From positions 1 through 16,711 of the forward strand of contig DFYR01000003.1 of assembly GCA_002383375.1 (NCBI GenBank): a DNA stretch of 16,711 bases. The letters are read 5' to 3'. Each line of letters begins with the position of its first letter. Position 1 is the stretch's first letter. This DNA comes from Spirochaetaceae bacterium UBA4077. GTDB lineage: Bacteria; Spirochaetota; Spirochaetia; Treponematales; Rectinemataceae. The position numbers and the translations under genes are program-made. The notes beneath the pieces were generated by a model. That model searched no databases and was not told the DNA's origin. It was given only the letters and a program-made list of their open reading frames with translations. Of the stretch, positions 15,323 through 16,711 are shown piece by piece.

Positions 15323-15968
15323 GTGTTTCCCTTAAATGTAGAATTTTGCTGTATACTTTCTCATAAACTGCCTCTATGGTCAAGTCGGATGTATCCAAAT
15401 ACAGGGCATCCCGAGCGATTTTAAGGGCCCCGATCTTCTTGTTCCTGTCTATGGCATCCCTCATCTTGATATTTTCCAGTATTCTCTCGTACGACATTGA
15501 AGAACTAGCCTGGGCGAAGCGCCGCCTCGCCCGCTCCTCCGTCGAAGCGTCGATGAAGAATTTTAGCTCGGCATCGGGGAAGACCACGGTGGTCATATCC
15601 CGGCCCTCCACCACTGCGTCCTTGCCCTGGGCGAGGCGGCGCACTACCTCGTTAACGATCCCGCGTATCTCGGGGATGGCTGAGACCTGGGCCACGACGG
15701 CTTCCACCTCTGCCGAGCGGAGTTCGGCGCTGAGCCTTCTGCCGTCCAGGAGAATGGATCCGTCCTGGTCGTAGTCGATGGAAACCTCTGAAGCGGTCAC
15801 GATCAGGGCTGTCTCGTCCTCGATCCCAATGCCCTTCTCTATGGCGGCGTAAGTCAGAGCCCTGTAGATGTTTCCCGAATTTATGTATAAAAATCCCATT
15901 CGCTCCGAGAGCAGCCGGGCTATGGTCGATTTTCCGCAGCCCGCAGGTCCGTCCATGGCGACAATCAC
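15312..15968 (-). CDS. cmk: Cytidylate kinase
   Basis: Cmk phosphorylates CMP and dCMP with ATP in pyrimidine nucleotide supply. The 218-residue product starts with the P-loop DGPAGCGKST (about residues 6-15), followed by GFLYINSGNIYRA, a CMP-binding region, and VEGRDMTTVVFPDAELKFF with the conserved GRD. An STEERARRR lid-type segment follows. The start is a GTG at 15968 overlapping the TGA of the pseudouridine synthase gene (GTGA), with AAGGAAG about 6 nt upstream; an in-frame ATG four codons later is too close to the P-loop. The stop lies 11 nt inside rpsA, in a different frame. Length is normal for the family. Confidence 0.96.
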   Translation of the reverse strand: MIVAMDGPAGCGKSTIARLLSERMGFLYINSGNIYRALTYAAIEKGIGIEDETALIVTASEVSIDYDQDGSILLDGRRLSAELRSAEVEAVVAQVSAIPEIRGIVNEVVRRLAQGKDAVVEGRDMTTVVFPDAELKFFIDASTEERARRRFAQASSSMSYERILENIKMRDAIDRNKKIGALKIARDALYLDTSDLTIEAVYEKVYSKILHLRETHGE

Positions 15969-16711
15969 GGTAGTCTTCCTTCGTCGCGGCCAGGCTTTGC
16001 ATGCAGCCTCGCCTTGTTTGAGTACTCCTTGAGGGCCTCCACCTCGGCGGCATTCAGGTCCCTGAAAGATCCCTCGGCCAGGGATCCAAGTTCTATAGGT
16101 CCGATCCTTTCTCGGCGCAGAAAGAGCGCCCTGAGACCGAAAAAATCCAGGACCTTGCGAATTTCCCTGTTTTTGCCTTCCACCAGGACAATCCTCATTG
16201 TCTTTTCATCCTGGATGACAACACGCTCCGCCCTATACAGGATCCCTTCTATTCCAACGCCTTCCATGAAGCGCTCCGGTAAGTCTCCGAGTATGGGAAG
16301 ATCGCATCGGACAAGGTATTCCTTGTCGATACAACTCCTTGGATGAACCAGCAGCGACGCAAATTCCCCGTCGTTGGTGAAGAACAGGAGTCCAGAGGAC
16401 CACTGGTCCAGGCGGCCTACATTGTAGACTCGCTCCGAAACCGAAGATTTCAAGAGCGAAGCGGCTACAGGGCGATTTTTCTCGTCCGCCATGGAACTGA
16501 TGTAGCCAGGGGGCTTGTTGAGTGCGATGTACCGAAGGAGGGTTTGCGGCTCTACGAGTCGCTCGTCGAAGCTCACCTTGTCACCAGGCCCCACCCTGCT
16601 GCCTAACTCGGCGACGATACCGTTTACCTTCACCCTTCCCTGCTCGATAAAGCTCTCGCAAAAGCGGCGGGAGCCCAATCCGGAGGACGCCAGGTAGGCC
16701 TGGAGTCTGAC
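15965..16711 (-). CDS. RsuA/RluB/E/F-type pseudouridine synthase, 5' end beyond window
   Basis: The frame is open to the right window edge; the TTG at 16678 is internal because the upstream codons read RLQAYLASSGLGSRR, the start of an S4 RNA-binding domain. Probably only a few codons are missing. After the S4 domain come YIALNKPPGY and the catalytic motif GRLDQWSSGLLFFTNDG, whose Asp codon is at 16406-16408. Further on, EGKNREIRKVLDFFGL matches the conserved C-terminal motif of this family. These enzymes convert a specific uridine in 16S or 23S rRNA to pseudouridine. A branch such as RluB is likely, given the frequent neighbourhood with cmk in other genomes, but RsuA, RluE and RluF cannot be excluded. 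The stop overlaps the cmk start. Confidence 0.92.
   Translation of the reverse strand, partial: VRLQAYLASSGLGSRRFCESFIEQGRVKVNGIVAELGSRVGPGDKVSFDERLVEPQTLLRYIALNKPPGYISSMADEKNRPVAASLLKSSVSERVYNVGRLDQWSSGLLFFTNDGEFASLLVHPRSCIDKEYLVRCDLPILGDLPERFMEGVGIEGILYRAERVVIQDEKTMRIVLVEGKNREIRKVLDFFGLRALFLRRERIGPIELGSLAEGSFRDLNAAEVEALKEYSNKARLHAKPGRDEGRLP

Overview
The window looks like chromosome from a spirochaete, most likely in the Treponema/Spirochaeta group. This is inferred from the rnpB – TPR – mreBCD – PBP2 – rodA order, a RodA with extra membrane segments, a loosely conserved lipobox, and a single-polypeptide TIGR03960/TIGR03936-type radical SAM protein. No rRNA or other direct taxonomic marker is present. 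GC is in the mid-50s by hand count of sample lines, with one clearly AT-richer stretch (about 9.64-11.26 kb). I see no tRNA, CRISPR, insertion sequence or phage gene.

Left arm, + strand (1-10446). The window opens inside a coiled-coil/C4 zinc-ribbon protein with a very acidic tail. The RNase P RNA gene (rnpB, 631-1046) follows. Then comes a tightly packed cell-elongation operon: a membrane-anchored TPR protein, mreB, mreC, mreD, mrdA (PBP2), rodA and an 872-residue B12-binding-like radical SAM fusion protein. Junctions are 4-nt overlaps (ATGA or GTGA) or gaps of at most about 50 nt. A possible 17-codon mini-ORF bridges mreD and mrdA. MreB/C/D with PBP2 and RodA form the elongasome that builds lateral-wall peptidoglycan; the radical SAM protein is of unknown function and is translationally coupled to rodA.

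Right arm, - strand (read from 16711 down to 11324). The order is an RsuA/RluB-type pseudouridine synthase (5' end outside the window), cmk, rpsA (six S1 domains), a GAF-AAA+-Fis sigma-54-type activator, and a small membrane-anchored TPR protein. Overlaps or short gaps suggest one transcript, ending at a strong intrinsic terminator (11255-11296).

Between the two convergent arms lies an AT-richer segment. It holds the C-terminal domain of the radical SAM fusion, a 103-nt spacer with an 18-nt perfect match to half of loxP, and one orphan lipoprotein gene with a TTG start. This convergence zone and the mosaic radical SAM gene are the least ordinary parts; the rest is conserved housekeeping.
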